DNA of 64,000 bases from CAVWQV01 sp963757115 (lineage in GTDB: Bacteria > Pseudomonadota > Alphaproteobacteria > Acetobacterales > Acetobacteraceae). The DNA lies in the NCBI GenBank assembly GCA_963757115.1, contig CAVWQV010000014.1, forward strand, positions 1 through 64,000, in the 5' to 3' direction. The notes under the pieces were generated by a model, which did not search any database, was not told where the DNA came from, and was given only the letters and a program-made list of their open reading frames with translations. Both the position numbers and the translations under genes were made by a program. Positions 30,139 to 39,170 of the stretch are shown piece by piece (within the stretch, counting starts at the first letter, position 1; every line of letters begins with the position of its first letter).

Positions 30139-32213
30139 TCATCGCCTGACAACCGCCCGCCGCCGGCCGCCCTGCTGACCCAGCGCGTCGAGGGCGGTTT
30201 GCACGATGTTGGCGGGGGCGAGGCCGGCTTCGGCGAGCTGGCGGGGCTGGGTGTCGTGCTCGATGAAGCGGTCGGGCAGGGTCAGCGGGCGGACCCGCAG
30301 CGCCCCGGCCGCGCCGTCCAGCAGGCCGCGCCAGGCCAGGTGGTGCAGCACCGCCGCGCCGAACCCGCCGGCCGCCCCCTCCTCCACCGTCAGCAGCACC
30401 TGGTGGTGCCGCGCCAGCTGCTCGATCAGCCCGGTGTCCAGCGGCTTGGCAAACCGCGCGTCGGCCACCGTCGCCCCGAACCCCCGCGCCGCCAGCTCGT
30501 CGGCCGCCCGCAGGCAGTCGGCCAGCCGCGTGCCGAGCGACAGGATCGCCACCGTGCCGCCCTCCCGCAGCACCCGGCCGCGGCCCAGCGGCAGCACCAA
30601 GGGCTCGGACGGCAGCACAACCCCGGTGCCGTCGCCGCGCGGATAGCGCAGCGCCGACGGCCGGTCGTCGATCGACGCCGCCGTGCGCACCATGTGCACC
30701 AGCTCCGCCTCGTCGGCCGGCGCCATCAGCACCATCCCCGGCAGGCAGCCCAGATACGCCAGGTCGAACGAGCCGGCATGCGTCGCCCCGTCCGCCCCCA
30801 CCAGACCCGCCCGGTCCATCGCAAACCGCACCGGCAGCGACTGGATCGCCACGTCGTGCACCACCTGGTCGTAGGCGCGCTGCAGGAACGTCGAATAGAT
30901 CGCGCAGAACGGCCGCAAGCCCTCGGTCGCCATCCCGGCGGCAAACGTCACCGCGTGCTGCTCGGCGATGCCCACGTCAAAGCACCGCTCCGGAAACCGC
31001 TGCGCGAACCGGTCCAGCCCGGTGCCCGACGGCATCGCCGCGGTGATCGCCACCACCGCCGGATCCCGCGCCGCCTCGCCGATCAACGCGTCGGCGAACA
31101 CCCGCGTGTAGGACGGCGGCCCCGGCGGGGCTTTCGCCTGCTCGCCGGTGATCACGTTGAACTTGGCCACCGAATGCAGCTTGTCGGCCGACGCCTCGGC
31201 CAGCGGATAGCCGTGCCCCTTGCGGGTGATCACGTGCAGCAGGATCGGCCCGCTTTCCTCCGCGTCGCGCACGTTGCGCAGCACCGGCAGCAGGTGGTCG
31301 AGGTTGTGCCCGTCGATCGGACCCACGTAGTAGAACCCGAGCTCCTCGAACAGCGTCCCGCCGGTCAGGATGCCGCGGGCATACTCCTCCGCCCGCCGCG
31401 CCGTCCGCTCGAGCCCGCGGGGAAACCGCTTGGCCATCCGCACCGCCAGCTCGCGCAGCGACAGAAACGAGCGCGACGACATCAGCCGCGACAGATAGGC
31501 GCTCATCGCACCCACCGGCGGCGCGATCGACATGTCGTTGTCGTTCAGGATCACCACCAGCCGCGACTTCAGGGCGCCGGCGTTGTTCATCGCCTCATAC
31601 GCCATCCCGGCACTCATCGCCCCGTCGCCGATCACCGCGATCACGTTGCGCTCCTTCTCCGGGCGCTCGCGCTCGTCCTTGCCCAGGCGCTCGTCCTTGC
31701 CGGGGCGCTCGTCCTTGCTGGGGCGCTCGCGCTCGCCACGGCTCGCTGCCGCGCCGCCCGCCGCCCCGCCGCCCGCGGGCCCGCCGCCGCCTGGGCCGCC
31801 TTGAGGTCGCGCGCCACCGCCATGCCGAGCCCGGCGGAGATCGAAGTGGACGAGTGCGCCGCGCCGAACGGGTCGTACGGGCTTTCGCTGCGCCGGGTGA
31901 AGCCCGACAAGCCGCCGCCCTGCCGCAGGGTGCGGATGCGCCCCCGCCTCCCGGTCAGGATCTTGTGCGGATACGCCTGGTGACCGACGTCCCAGATCAG
32001 CCGGTCGTGCGGCGTGTCGAACACCGCGTGCAACGCCACCGTCAGCTCCACCACCCCGAGACCCGCCCCGAGATGACCGCCCGTCACCGATACCGCGTCG
32101 ATCGTCTCCGCCCGCAGCTCGTCCGCCACCACACGCAGCTGCTCGGCCGAAAAATTGCGCAAATCCGCCGGATGCGAAACCCGGTCCAGCAACGGCGTGC
32201 TCACCGCATTCAT
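30139..32213 (-). CDS. dxs: 1-deoxy-D-xylulose-5-phosphate synthase, copy 1 (hopanoid locus), frame change inside
   Basis: Dxs joins pyruvate and glyceraldehyde 3-phosphate to start the MEP isoprenoid pathway, using thiamine diphosphate. Domain 1 has VTGGHLGAGLGVVELTVALH and DVGHQAYPHKILTGR. The thiamine motif GDGAMSAGMAYEAMNNAG, the catalytic region EQHAVTFAAGMA and the transketolase C-terminal domain lie downstream in another frame. The change falls within 31645-31800, in an Ala/Gly-rich stretch next to an 18-bp tandem repeat. Copy 2 shows the same change. The tail differs from copy 2 after QTALDALG (here QQGGRRRAVVRR). The gene heads the operon dxs-hpnM-hpnI-hpnJ-hpnK, so it probably supplies precursor for hopanoids. 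Whether it is functional depends on the frame change being real or an error. Confidence 0.88.
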
Positions 32214-32273
32214 CGCAGCCAACCCATCAAACCCTCGCCATCCATCCAATAAACCTCAACGCCGACGAGCAAC
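30179..32273 (-). repeat. Inverted repeat, copy 1 (dxs plus ispA tail)
   Basis: This 2.09-kb stretch is the reverse complement of 40047-42133 with very few differences. I saw one replacing Ser by Ala late in the protein, one silent change, and 9 extra bases in the Ala/Gly tract. It contains all of dxs except the last dozen codons, the 42-base leader, and the 18-base end of ispA including its stop, although no ispA gene is present on this side. No transposase or terminal inverted repeats were seen at its edges. Confidence 0.92.
31666..31719 (-). repeat. Three 18-bp tandem repeats inside dxs copy 1
   Basis: There are three units of the form GGCAAGGACGAGCGCCCC, identical in sequence to those in copy 2. 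In the downstream Dxs frame they encode Lys-Asp-Glu-Arg-Pro-Gly-type units. They lie directly before the thiamine-binding GDG motif, where ordinary Dxs proteins have only a short linker. Confidence 0.85.
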
Positions 32274-32526
32274 GACGGTTGGGCTCCGTCCCGTGGACAG
32301 AACCTAGCCTCCGACCGTGGACAGATATGGCCTGCGACGCGCGCCTGCCGGCCGCTGTGCCCGATTTCCGCCCTCCCGCCCATCCCAGGCGTCAGTTGTG
32401 GCCTCAACGCCACACATACCTTCCCGGCGCCGTGTGGTCTTGCGCGCCGCATGCAATGTGCGCATGTCACGGCTCGCTTGAGCCGGAGGACACGGCGCGC
32501 GTAAGGGTGCGCCGCGAGGGAACATC
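32274..32526. promoter_or_regulatory. Divergent control region between dxs copy 1 and hpnH
   Basis: This is about 250 bases between two divergently read genes, so it must hold at least the hpnH promoter. Two direct copies of CCGTGGACAGA lie 24 bases apart (32291-32301 and 32315-32325), roughly two helical turns, as expected for tandem binding of one regulator. This is a pattern observation only; I know of no regulator with this site. No terminator was recognised. Confidence 0.35.
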
Positions 32527-33690
32527 ATGGCTGTACCACTGAACCAGGCGCTCCGCGTCGGTGCCTATGTTGTCAGGCAGCATCTGGCCGGGCGCAAGCG
32601 CTACCCGCTGGTGTTGATGCTCGAGCCGCTGTTTCGATGCAATCTCGCTTGCGCCGGTTGCGGCAAGATCGACTATCCGCCGGAGATCCTGAACCAGCGG
32701 CTTTCCGTGGCCGAGTGCCTGGAGGCGGTGGACGAGTGCGGCGCGCCCGTCGTGGTGATCGCCGGCGGCGAGCCACTCTTGCATCGCGAGATCGATCAGG
32801 TGGTCCAGGGCGCGATCGCGCGCAAGAAATTCGTGATCGTCTGCACCAACGCGCTACTGCTTGAGAAGAAGATGCATCTGTTCAAGCCGGGGCCGTATTT
32901 CACGTGGTCGGTCCACCTGGACGGGGCGCAGGCCGAGCACGATGCCTCAGTGTGCCAGGACGGCGTCTATGACCGCGCCGTCGCTGCCATCGTCAAAGCC
33001 AAGCAGGCCGGCTTCCGCACCATCATCAATGCGACGCTGTTCAACAACGCCGAACCGGAGAAGGTGGCCGCGTTCTTCGACGACATCATGGCGAAGGGCA
33101 TCGATGGGATCAGCGTTTCGCCGGGCTACGCCTACGAGCGCGCCCCCGACCAGCAACATTTCCTGAACCGGCGGGCAACCAAGGACCTGTTCCGCGGCAT
33201 CTTCGCCCGCCAGGGCAAGGGCTCCTGGAAGGGCAAGTGGGCTTTCAATCAGTCCTCGATGTTCCTCGACTTCCTGGCCGGCAATCAGACGTTCCGTTGC
33301 ACGCCGTGGGGCAACCCGACGCGTACCTACTTCGGCTGGCAGCGTCCCTGCTACCTGCTGGGGGAGGGCTACGCCAAAACCTTCAAGGAGCTGATGGAAA
33401 CGACGGACTGGGACCGCTACGGCACCGGCAACTACGAGAAATGCGCAGACTGCATGGTTCATAGCGGCTACGAGGCGACCGCGGTGACCGAGGCCGTCCG
33501 CAAGCCGTGGCGAGCGGCGGCGCAGGCCATGCGCGGCATCCGCACCACAGGGCCGATGGCGCCCGAGATCCCGCTCGACGGCCAGCGTCCGGCCCAGTTC
33601 GTGTTCAGCCGGCACGTCGATAAGGCACTCGCCGAAATCCGTTCGCGAGCGAAGCAGCCGCAGCCCGAGCCCGCCGACGCGGAGAACTGA
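32527..33690 (+). CDS. hpnH: Adenosylhopane synthase HpnH (radical SAM)
   Basis: The protein is about 387 residues. It begins with the family opening VPLNQALRVGAYVVRQHLAG, has the radical SAM cluster motif CNLACAGCGKIDYP near residue 39, and the C-terminal Cys set (CYLLGEGY, CADCMVHSGYEA) of the SPASM-like end. HpnH adds an adenosyl radical to diploptene, the first step of the extended hopanoid side chain. HpnG then removes adenine. It faces away from dxs copy 1. The reading frame is intact. Confidence 0.93.
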   Translation: MAVPLNQALRVGAYVVRQHLAGRKRYPLVLMLEPLFRCNLACAGCGKIDYPPEILNQRLSVAECLEAVDECGAPVVVIAGGEPLLHREIDQVVQGAIARKKFVIVCTNALLLEKKMHLFKPGPYFTWSVHLDGAQAEHDASVCQDGVYDRAVAAIVKAKQAGFRTIINATLFNNAEPEKVAAFFDDIMAKGIDGISVSPGYAYERAPDQQHFLNRRATKDLFRGIFARQGKGSWKGKWAFNQSSMFLDFLAGNQTFRCTPWGNPTRTYFGWQRPCYLLGEGYAKTFKELMETTDWDRYGTGNYEKCADCMVHSGYEATAVTEAVRKPWRAAAQAMRGIRTTGPMAPEIPLDGQRPAQFVFSRHVDKALAEIRSRAKQPQPEPADAEN

Positions 33691-33749
33691 GCTGTCCGGC
33701 TGGCCCCGTGTGCCAGGTGATGGTCCGGGGGCTTAACCGCTCACGCTGC

Positions 33750-34553
33750 TCACTCGCCGCTGAAGCGCGGCGTGCGTTTCTCAAGGAACGCCTGTGCCGC
33801 CTCGCGGTGGTCCGCTGTTGCATGGACCAGCGCCTGCATCGAGGCCGCCATCTCCAGCAAGGTGTCCATCCGTGTGTGCCGCCCTTCCATCAACAGCCGC
33901 TTGGTCAATCGAACCGCGTGCGACGGATTGGCGGCAATCTTGTCGGCTATCGCGCGCGCCGCGCCGAGCAGCTCGCCATCGGGCACCACCCGGGAGACGA
34001 GCCCGGAGGCGAGCGCCTCCCCGGCATCGATCGGCTCGCCGGTGAACGCCATCTCGCAGGCCTTGGAGAAACCGACCGCGCGGGGCAGCAACCAGGCGCC
34101 GCCGTCGCCCGCGATCAACCCCACCTTGACGAAGCTTTCCGCGAAACGCGCGCTTTCGCCGGCGATGCGGATGTCGCACATGCAGGCGAGGTCGAGACCC
34201 GCCCCCACCGCCGGGCCGTTGACGGCGGCGATGATCGGCACGTCCAGCCGCTCGAAAGCCAACGGGATACGCTGGATGCCGTGCTTGTAGTAGCGCGTGG
34301 TCCGGACCGGCTGGCGAGCGCGCGCTTCGGCTTCCGCCGCCATCGCCCGGAGGTCGCCGCCCGACGAGAACGCCTTGCCTGCCCCGGTGAGGATCGCCGC
34401 GCGCACGGACGGGTCGGTGTTCATCCGCTCCACCGCAGCGACGATCGCGTCCACCATCTCCCGTTCCGAAATCGGATTGCGCATGGCGGGGCGGTTCAGT
34501 GTCAGGAGCACGACACCACCGTCCTGCTCGTAAAGCACCGGGTCGTCGGACAT
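33750..34553 (-). CDS. Enoyl-CoA hydratase/isomerase family protein
   Basis: The protein is about 267 residues with the crotonase fold. Oxyanion-hole segments are GAGKAFSSGGDLRAM and AVNGPAVGAGLDLACMCDI, followed by FVKVGLIAGDGGAWLLPRAV and GEALASGLVSRVVPDGELL. The middle segment includes the Asp/Gly positions seen in hydratases rather than the Glu pair of classic E. coli FadB, so the exact reaction is open. The start is the ATG before SDDPVLYEQ. It follows the acyl-CoA dehydrogenase on the same strand, so the pair may act in one degradation route. Confidence 0.85.
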   Translation of the reverse strand: MSDDPVLYEQDGGVVLLTLNRPAMRNPISEREMVDAIVAAVERMNTDPSVRAAILTGAGKAFSSGGDLRAMAAEAEARARQPVRTTRYYKHGIQRIPLAFERLDVPIIAAVNGPAVGAGLDLACMCDIRIAGESARFAESFVKVGLIAGDGGAWLLPRAVGFSKACEMAFTGEPIDAGEALASGLVSRVVPDGELLGAARAIADKIAANPSHAVRLTKRLLMEGRHTRMDTLLEMAASMQALVHATADHREAAQAFLEKRTPRFSGE

Positions 34554-34647
34554 CGTTTTCTCCGTTCGTGTATCAAAGACCGCCCGAGACACCGCGACGC
34601 CTAATCAGCTGACGCGGACTTCGCAAACCGGCGGAGTTGACGGCCTC

Positions 34648-35803
34648 TCAGCGCAGCCCGAGGCCGCGCGCGATGATGCCGCGCAGCACCTCGCGGGTGC
34701 CGCCCCGCAGCGAGAACGACGGCGCGTGCAGCATGGTATGCGCCAGCACCGCCGAGAACGCCTGGGCGGCATCGCTCATGGGCTCCGTGTCGATCAGCAG
34801 CCGCGCGACCTCGGGGATCTCTTGCTCCAGCAACGCGCCGAGGTCCTTAACCATCGCCGCCTGCAACGCGGGGTTCTCGCCAGCCTGCAGCATTCCGGCG
34901 ACCGAGCGCGACAGGCGCCGCAACGCCATGATGTGCGACGACAGGCGGCCGACGGCGATTGCCGCCCGCTCCGACGGGTCGGGCCCGAGCGCGCGCACGA
35001 GTTCGACCAGCAAGGTGAAGCTCGAAAGGAACCGTTCCGGCCCGCTACGCTCGAGTGCCAGCTCGCTGGTGACCTGGTTCCAGCCGTCCCCCTCCCGCCC
35101 GAGGAGGGCGCCTTCGGGCAGAAAGCAGTCGGTGAACACCACCTCGTTGAAATGGTGCTCGCCGGTAAGCGCAAGAATGGGGCTTATCTTGATCCCGTCC
35201 GTCGCTTGCAAGTCGACCAGGAACTGGCTGACCCCGCCATGCCGGTTGGCGCCGTCGCTCGATCCCGTTCGGCAGAACAGGATCATATGCGTCGCGAGAT
35301 GCGCGAACGAGGTCCAGACCTTGGTTCCGTTCACCAGATAGCCGCCCTGCACTCGCTCGGCCCGGGTCCGCACCGAGGCCAGATCGGAACCGCTGTCCGG
35401 CTCGCTCATGCCGATGCAGAAATACGCCTCGCCCCGTGCCGATGGACGGCAGGACGGCGTCCTTCTGCTCGTCGGTGCCGACCCGCATGATGAGCGGCCC
35501 GCTCTGACGGTCGGCAATCCAGTGGGCGCTGACCGGCGCGCCCGCGGCCAGCATCTCTTCCAGCACGACGTAGCGTTCGAGCGCGCTCCGCTCCTGGCCG
35601 CCGTAGCGCTTGGGCCAGGTCATCCCAATCCAGCCGCGCTCGCCCATGCGGCGGCTGAAGGCGGGATCGTAGCCGTTCCAGCTTTCGGCGCGCTCCCGGG
35701 GAGAGCGGTCGGCGAGCTCGGTTTTCAGGAAGTCTCGCACCTCGGCGCGCACGCGCTCCCCCTCGGGTGACGCGGGCGGCGGCGGAAACGTGTAAGCAGA
35801 CAC
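34648..35803 (-). CDS. Acyl-CoA dehydrogenase family protein, frame change inside
   Basis: The protein is about 385 residues when joined across one frame change near 35435. The N-terminal domain contains WIGMTWPKRYGGQERSALER and YVVLEEMLAAGAPVSAHWIA. After the change come FCIGMSEPDSGSDLASVRTR (FAD/substrate region), NGTKVWTSFAHLATHMIL, NEVVFTDCFLPEGALLG and the C-terminal RGGTREVLRGIIARGLGL. The enzyme oxidises an acyl-CoA to the 2-enoyl-CoA using FAD. Chain preference cannot be read from sequence. The neighbouring hydratase would handle its product. Confidence 0.86.
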
Positions 35804-35883
35804 GGGTGGTTCCTTGCAGAACGCGCGGGCAGATCGAGGATAGCAGGGCGCTAATCCAGGACAACCGCGCTATCTAGTTCCGG

Positions 35884-37131
35884 CTACTCCCCAGCTAAGG
35901 CGCTTGCCGCCGACATGCGCCGCTCGGCCTCGAACATGTAGTCGCGCGTGATCGGGACCGGAGCGTCCGGGTGAGCGAGCTGGACCTGGTGCACCACCTC
36001 GCCTTGAACACGAAATGTGAGCTCGCACGAGGCGAGATAGAACTCGAACATGCGGCAGAAGCGCTCGTCGTTCAGCGAGGCGATCGCATCCCGATTGGCT
36101 GCGAAGCGCCAGCGCCAGTGCCGCAGGGTTTCCGCGTAGTGCATCCGCAGCACCTCGATGTCGGTCGCCATGAGGCCCGACCGCTCGATCGCGCGGGCGA
36201 CTTCACTCAGTGCCGGGCAGTATCCGCCGGGGAAGATGTATTTGCTGATCCAGGCGTTCGTGCTGCCCGGCCCGTCCGTCCGCCCGATGTAGTGCAGCAA
36301 AGCCACTCCGTCCCGTGCGAGGCAGCGCCCGACCGCGTTGAAGAAGGCCCGGTAGTGGGTGACGCCGACATGCTCGAACATGCCAACCGAAACTATGCGA
36401 TCGAACCGGCGATCGACCGCGCGATAGTCGAGCAGCTGGAACTCCACCCGGTCCGCCAAACCTTCGGCCGCGGCGCGGGCGCGCAACTCGGCGAGCTGTT
36501 CGGCCGAAAGAGTTATTCCCGTGACGCGCGCACCATGGTGTCGCGCGAGATAAAGCGCGAGGCCGCCCCAACCCGAACCAATGTCGAGCACCTGGAGGTC
36601 CGGCCGGTCGAGATTGAGCTTGGCGGCGATATGCCGCTTCTTGGCAAGCTGCGCCTGCTCCAGCGTCTCGTCGCCGCGCGGGAAGTAGGCGCACGAATAC
36701 TGCCGGTCGCGATCGAGGAATAGACTGTAGAGCCGTCCGTTCAGATCGTAGTGATGGGCGACGTTGCGCCGGGAGCGCGGAGCCGGGTTGAACTGGTCGA
36801 GGCGCCTCCTCCCACTACGCAGCAATTGCCGAAACGTAAGCCCGGGAAGGCCTCCCCTGTTGGCTTCGATGTTGGCGATGCTGACGGCGAGCACGTCGTA
36901 GATGTTGCAATCGAGCGGAGTTAGTCCGCCATCCATGTAGGCCTCGCCGAGGGCCATTCCCGGATCGGTCAACAGTCCCCGGACGGTGCGCGCGTCGAGG
37001 ATTGCCACAGTCGCGTCGAGCCCAGGTTCCGGGCGACCGGCATACACGGTCATGCGTCCGTCCGGCCACCTGATCGTCAGCTTTCCGCGCGTAACGAAGC
37101 GCCTCAGGATCGCGTGGAGAGCGGCCTGCAT
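35884..37131 (-). CDS. cfa: Cyclopropane-fatty-acyl-phospholipid synthase family protein
   Basis: The protein is about 415 residues. The N-terminal domain (GEAYMDGGLTPLDCNIYDVL) is followed by the linker VAHHYDLNGRLYSLFLDRDR with the substrate-binding HHYDL, then CAYFPRGDETLEQAQLAKKR, the SAM site VLDIGSGWGGLALYLARHHG and SVGMFEHVG. It methylenates unsaturated phospholipid acyl chains at the inner membrane. The start is the ATG at 37131; an upstream in-frame extension to 37170 lacks family similarity. The reading frame is intact. Membrane-lipid modification fits the hopanoid-rich setting. Confidence 0.9.
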   Translation of the reverse strand: MQAALHAILRRFVTRGKLTIRWPDGRMTVYAGRPEPGLDATVAILDARTVRGLLTDPGMALGEAYMDGGLTPLDCNIYDVLAVSIANIEANRGGLPGLTFRQLLRSGRRRLDQFNPAPRSRRNVAHHYDLNGRLYSLFLDRDRQYSCAYFPRGDETLEQAQLAKKRHIAAKLNLDRPDLQVLDIGSGWGGLALYLARHHGARVTGITLSAEQLAELRARAAAEGLADRVEFQLLDYRAVDRRFDRIVSVGMFEHVGVTHYRAFFNAVGRCLARDGVALLHYIGRTDGPGSTNAWISKYIFPGGYCPALSEVARAIERSGLMATDIEVLRMHYAETLRHWRWRFAANRDAIASLNDERFCRMFEFYLASCELTFRVQGEVVHQVQLAHPDAPVPITRDYMFEAERRMSAASALAGE

Positions 37132-37180
37132 CGCCCTTCCTTCGATGGTGAACGCGTCGAAGGGCCACAATGAAAGGCGG

Positions 37181-37218
37181 CGGGCGAATCGTCAAAACGC
37201 GGCGGCCGAATTCGCCCG
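37181..37218. other. Inverted repeat between rplI and cfa
   Basis: CGGGCGAAT (37181-37189) pairs with ATTCGCCCG (37210-37218), a 9-bp stem with a 20-base loop. It lies after the rpsF-rpsR-rplI operon and before cfa. No T-run follows on either strand, so an intrinsic terminator is not proven. It may be an RNA structure at the operon end or chance in GC-rich DNA. Confidence 0.25.
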
Positions 37219-37275
37219 TTGCGCGGGCCGATCAGGGTTCACGTTGGCGTGCGGCGTGGGCGGCGATCAAGGCCG

Positions 37276-37845
37276 TCAGATGTCGGGCTGTTCCGTCGAC
37301 GTGCGCGGGTCGAATACCGCCGCGGGGGGCGCGACCTCGTCGTCATCGTCGACCCCGATCCGCTCGCCCCGCGCCTGCCGCTCGGCTTCTTCGGGGCTGC
37401 GCGCGACGTTCACGGTGACCGGGATGGACACTTCGGGATGCAGCACGATCCGCACCTGTGCCAACCCGAGCGACTTGATCGGGTGCTCCAGGACCACCTG
37501 CGACCGGTCGACGGTCAGCCCGCCGGCGGTCGCTCCCTCGGCGATGTCGCGCGCCGACACCGAACCGTACAGCCCGCCGCTTTCCCCAGCCTGGCGGATG
37601 ATGACGACAGTCAGTCCGCCCACCCGTTCAGCCACCCGCTCGGCTTCCTCGCGGCGCTTTAGGCTTTGCGCCTCGAGTTGCGCCCGTTGCTGCTCGAAAC
37701 GCGCGCGGTTCTCCTTGGTGGCACGCAGCGCCTTTTTCTGCGGCAACAGGTAGTTGCGAGCGAAACCGGGCTTGACCTTCACGATCTCGCCCATCTGCCC
37801 CAGCTTATCGACCCGCTGCAGCAGGATCAGTTCCAAAGCGGCCAT
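37276..37845 (-). CDS. rplI: 50S ribosomal protein L9
   Basis: The protein is about 189 residues. The N-terminal RNA-binding domain is clear: LELILLQRVDKLGQMGEIVK, then VKPGFARNYLLPQKKALRAT. The long connecting helix (KENRARFEQQRAQLEAQSLK) leads to the C-terminal domain with GGLYGSVSARDIAEG and VRIVLHPEVSIPVTVNV. A C-terminal acidic extension makes it longer than the about 150-residue E. coli L9, as is common in alphaproteobacteria. It is the last gene of rpsF-rpsR-rplI, 15 bases after rpsR. Confidence 0.95.
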   Translation of the reverse strand: MAALELILLQRVDKLGQMGEIVKVKPGFARNYLLPQKKALRATKENRARFEQQRAQLEAQSLKRREEAERVAERVGGLTVVIIRQAGESGGLYGSVSARDIAEGATAGGLTVDRSQVVLEHPIKSLGLAQVRIVLHPEVSIPVTVNVARSPEEAERQARGERIGVDDDDEVAPPAAVFDPRTSTEQPDI

Positions 37846-37860
37846 GGATCGATCCGTCCC

Positions 37861-38136
37861 TCAGGTCAGCATGTACGGCAGCAGGGCCAGGAAGCGCGCC
37901 CGCTTAATGGCGACGGCAAGCTCGCGCTGCCTCTTGGCCGAAACGGCGGTGATCCGCGAGGGCACGATCTTGCCGCGCTCGCTCAAGAAGCGGGACAGCA
38001 AGCGAACGTCCTTATAGTCGATCTTTGGGGCGTTCGGCCCAGAGAAAGGGCAGGACTTCCGGCGGCGATAGAACGGCCGCCGTGCGCCGACGGCGGCGCG
38101 GCGCTGGGCCGGATTAACATCGGTGGTGTCGGACAT
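37861..38136 (-). CDS. rpsR: 30S ribosomal protein S18
   Basis: The protein is 91 residues. Its core FYRRRKSCPFSGPNAPKIDY, then KDVRLLSRFLSERGKIVPSR and ITAVSAKRQRELAVAIKRAR, is the standard S18 sequence. S18 pairs with S6 on the platform of the 30S subunit. It begins three bases after the S6 stop. The reading frame is intact. Confidence 0.96.
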   Translation of the reverse strand: MSDTTDVNPAQRRAAVGARRPFYRRRKSCPFSGPNAPKIDYKDVRLLSRFLSERGKIVPSRITAVSAKRQRELAVAIKRARFLALLPYMLT

Positions 38137-38139
38137 GGC

Positions 38140-38616
38140 CTACTCCTCCCCGCCTGGGCGGAAGTCGTCGCGCGGGCTGAAGTCGTCGGCACTGCGAGCT
38201 CGGAATTCTTCCCGCTCGTCGTAGCCGCGCTTTCGCCCGCTTTCGAAGCGGCCCGCCGGCTTCGGCCCGCGGAACGAACGCTCGCGATCCTCCGACTTGC
38301 GGGACAGGATTGCGGACGGGGCTTCCTCGATCGCGTCCACCCGCACCGTCATGAACCGCAGCACCTCCTCGTTGAGACGGAGTTGCCGCTCCATCTCGCT
38401 GATGCTGGCCGGCTTGGCGTCAAGCCCGAGCAGCATGTAGTGGGCCTTGCGGTTCTTCTTGATGCGGTAGGACAGGCTGCGGAGGCCCCAATATTCGCGC
38501 TTCGGGACGGAACCGCCGTCGCCTTCCAACTGTGCTGCGATGGTGTCGGCGATCGCCTCCACCTGCTGCTGCGTCACGTCGTTGCGCGCCATCAGCACGC
38601 ACTCGTAGAGTGGCAT
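38140..38616 (-). CDS. rpsF: 30S ribosomal protein S6
   Basis: The protein is about 158 residues. The S6 domain has MPLYECVLMARNDVTQQQVE, then EYWGLRSLSYRIKKNRKAHY, MLLGLDAKPASISEMERQLR and NEEVLRFMTVRVDAIEE. A charged C-terminal tail rich in Arg, Glu and Asp follows, typical of alphaproteobacterial S6. Two ATGs lie in frame. The second, at 38616, has the GAAGGGAG ribosome-binding site at proper spacing, so it is preferred. Confidence 0.95.
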   Translation of the reverse strand: MPLYECVLMARNDVTQQQVEAIADTIAAQLEGDGGSVPKREYWGLRSLSYRIKKNRKAHYMLLGLDAKPASISEMERQLRLNEEVLRFMTVRVDAIEEAPSAILSRKSEDRERSFRGPKPAGRFESGRKRGYDEREEFRARSADDFSPRDDFRPGGEE

Positions 38617-38871
38617 CTTCATCTCCCTTCGGCTTGTCTCTGCCTCTGGCCCGGCGGGCGCGCATCCCGCCATCGGGATGCAGGCATAGCCGGGGACAAT
38701 GCCCGTCGCCCGGCAGGGAAGGCGGGGCTTCAAGCACAGATGGGGCGCGCACGCAACAGGCGGCGTGGGGCGAACGGGCAACACTGGCACAGGCGGACGC
38801 AGCGCAGGGGTTGGCGGGCCGCCCGCGAGACGTTACCAACCCGCGGGCGGGTGTTCACTCTGGAGAGTTGG
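38617..38871. promoter_or_regulatory. Divergent region between rpsF and xseB
   Basis: This is about 255 bases between divergently transcribed operons (ribosomal proteins on one side, xseB-ispA-dxs-tlyA on the other). It must carry promoters for both. I could not place a confident -35/-10 pair, and no coding potential beyond shadows is visible. An S6:S18-binding leader motif, known upstream of many rpsF genes, may lie here but I did not verify its fold. Confidence 0.4.
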
Positions 38872-39168
38872 ATGTCGGACAGCAGGCGGTCGGCGGGGGC
38901 CGGAGCGGGGGGCGCCGGCACGCCGATCGGGGGAAACGGCGCTCCCGACCCTGCCAGCTTGTCGTTCGAGGATGCGCTGAGCGAGTTGGAGCAGATCGTG
39001 CGAGGCCTGGAAGGTGGCCAGCAAAAGCTCGAGGACGCGATCATCGCCTATGAGCGGGGTGCCGCGCTCCGGCGGCACTGCGAGGCGAAGCTCGCGGAGG
39101 CGGAGGCCCGCGTCGCCGCGATCGTCGAGCGGGCCGATGGGTCGTTGGCAGTGCGGCCGGCCGATTAG
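38872..39168 (+). CDS. xseB: Exodeoxyribonuclease VII small subunit
   Basis: The protein is about 98 residues. The conserved core is LSFEDALSELEQIVRGLEGG, then QKLEDAIIAYERGAALRRHC and EAKLAEAEARVAAIVERADG. The Gly-rich N-terminal stretch is unusual but harmless. XseB combines with XseA to form the single-strand exonuclease VII in the cytosol. I chose the ATG at 38872, which has a GGAGAG site; the open frame extending far upstream is not coding. It stops two bases before ispA. Confidence 0.9.
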   Translation: MSDSRRSAGAGAGGAGTPIGGNGAPDPASLSFEDALSELEQIVRGLEGGQQKLEDAIIAYERGAALRRHCEAKLAEAEARVAAIVERADGSLAVRPAD

Positions 39169-39170
39169 CG

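Noticed and set aside
30019..31983. A 654-codon open frame on the + strand opposite dxs copy 1, and its 591-codon counterpart on the - strand opposite copy 2 (40337-42112)
   Set aside because: The proteins are His/Arg/Gln/Pro-rich with no family, and both mirror dxs codon for codon. They are antisense shadows of GC-rich coding DNA.
37666..38871. A 400-codon N-terminal extension of XseB
   Set aside because: It overlaps rplI, rpsR and rpsF on the opposite strand and has no family similarity. A ribosome-binding site marks the short form.
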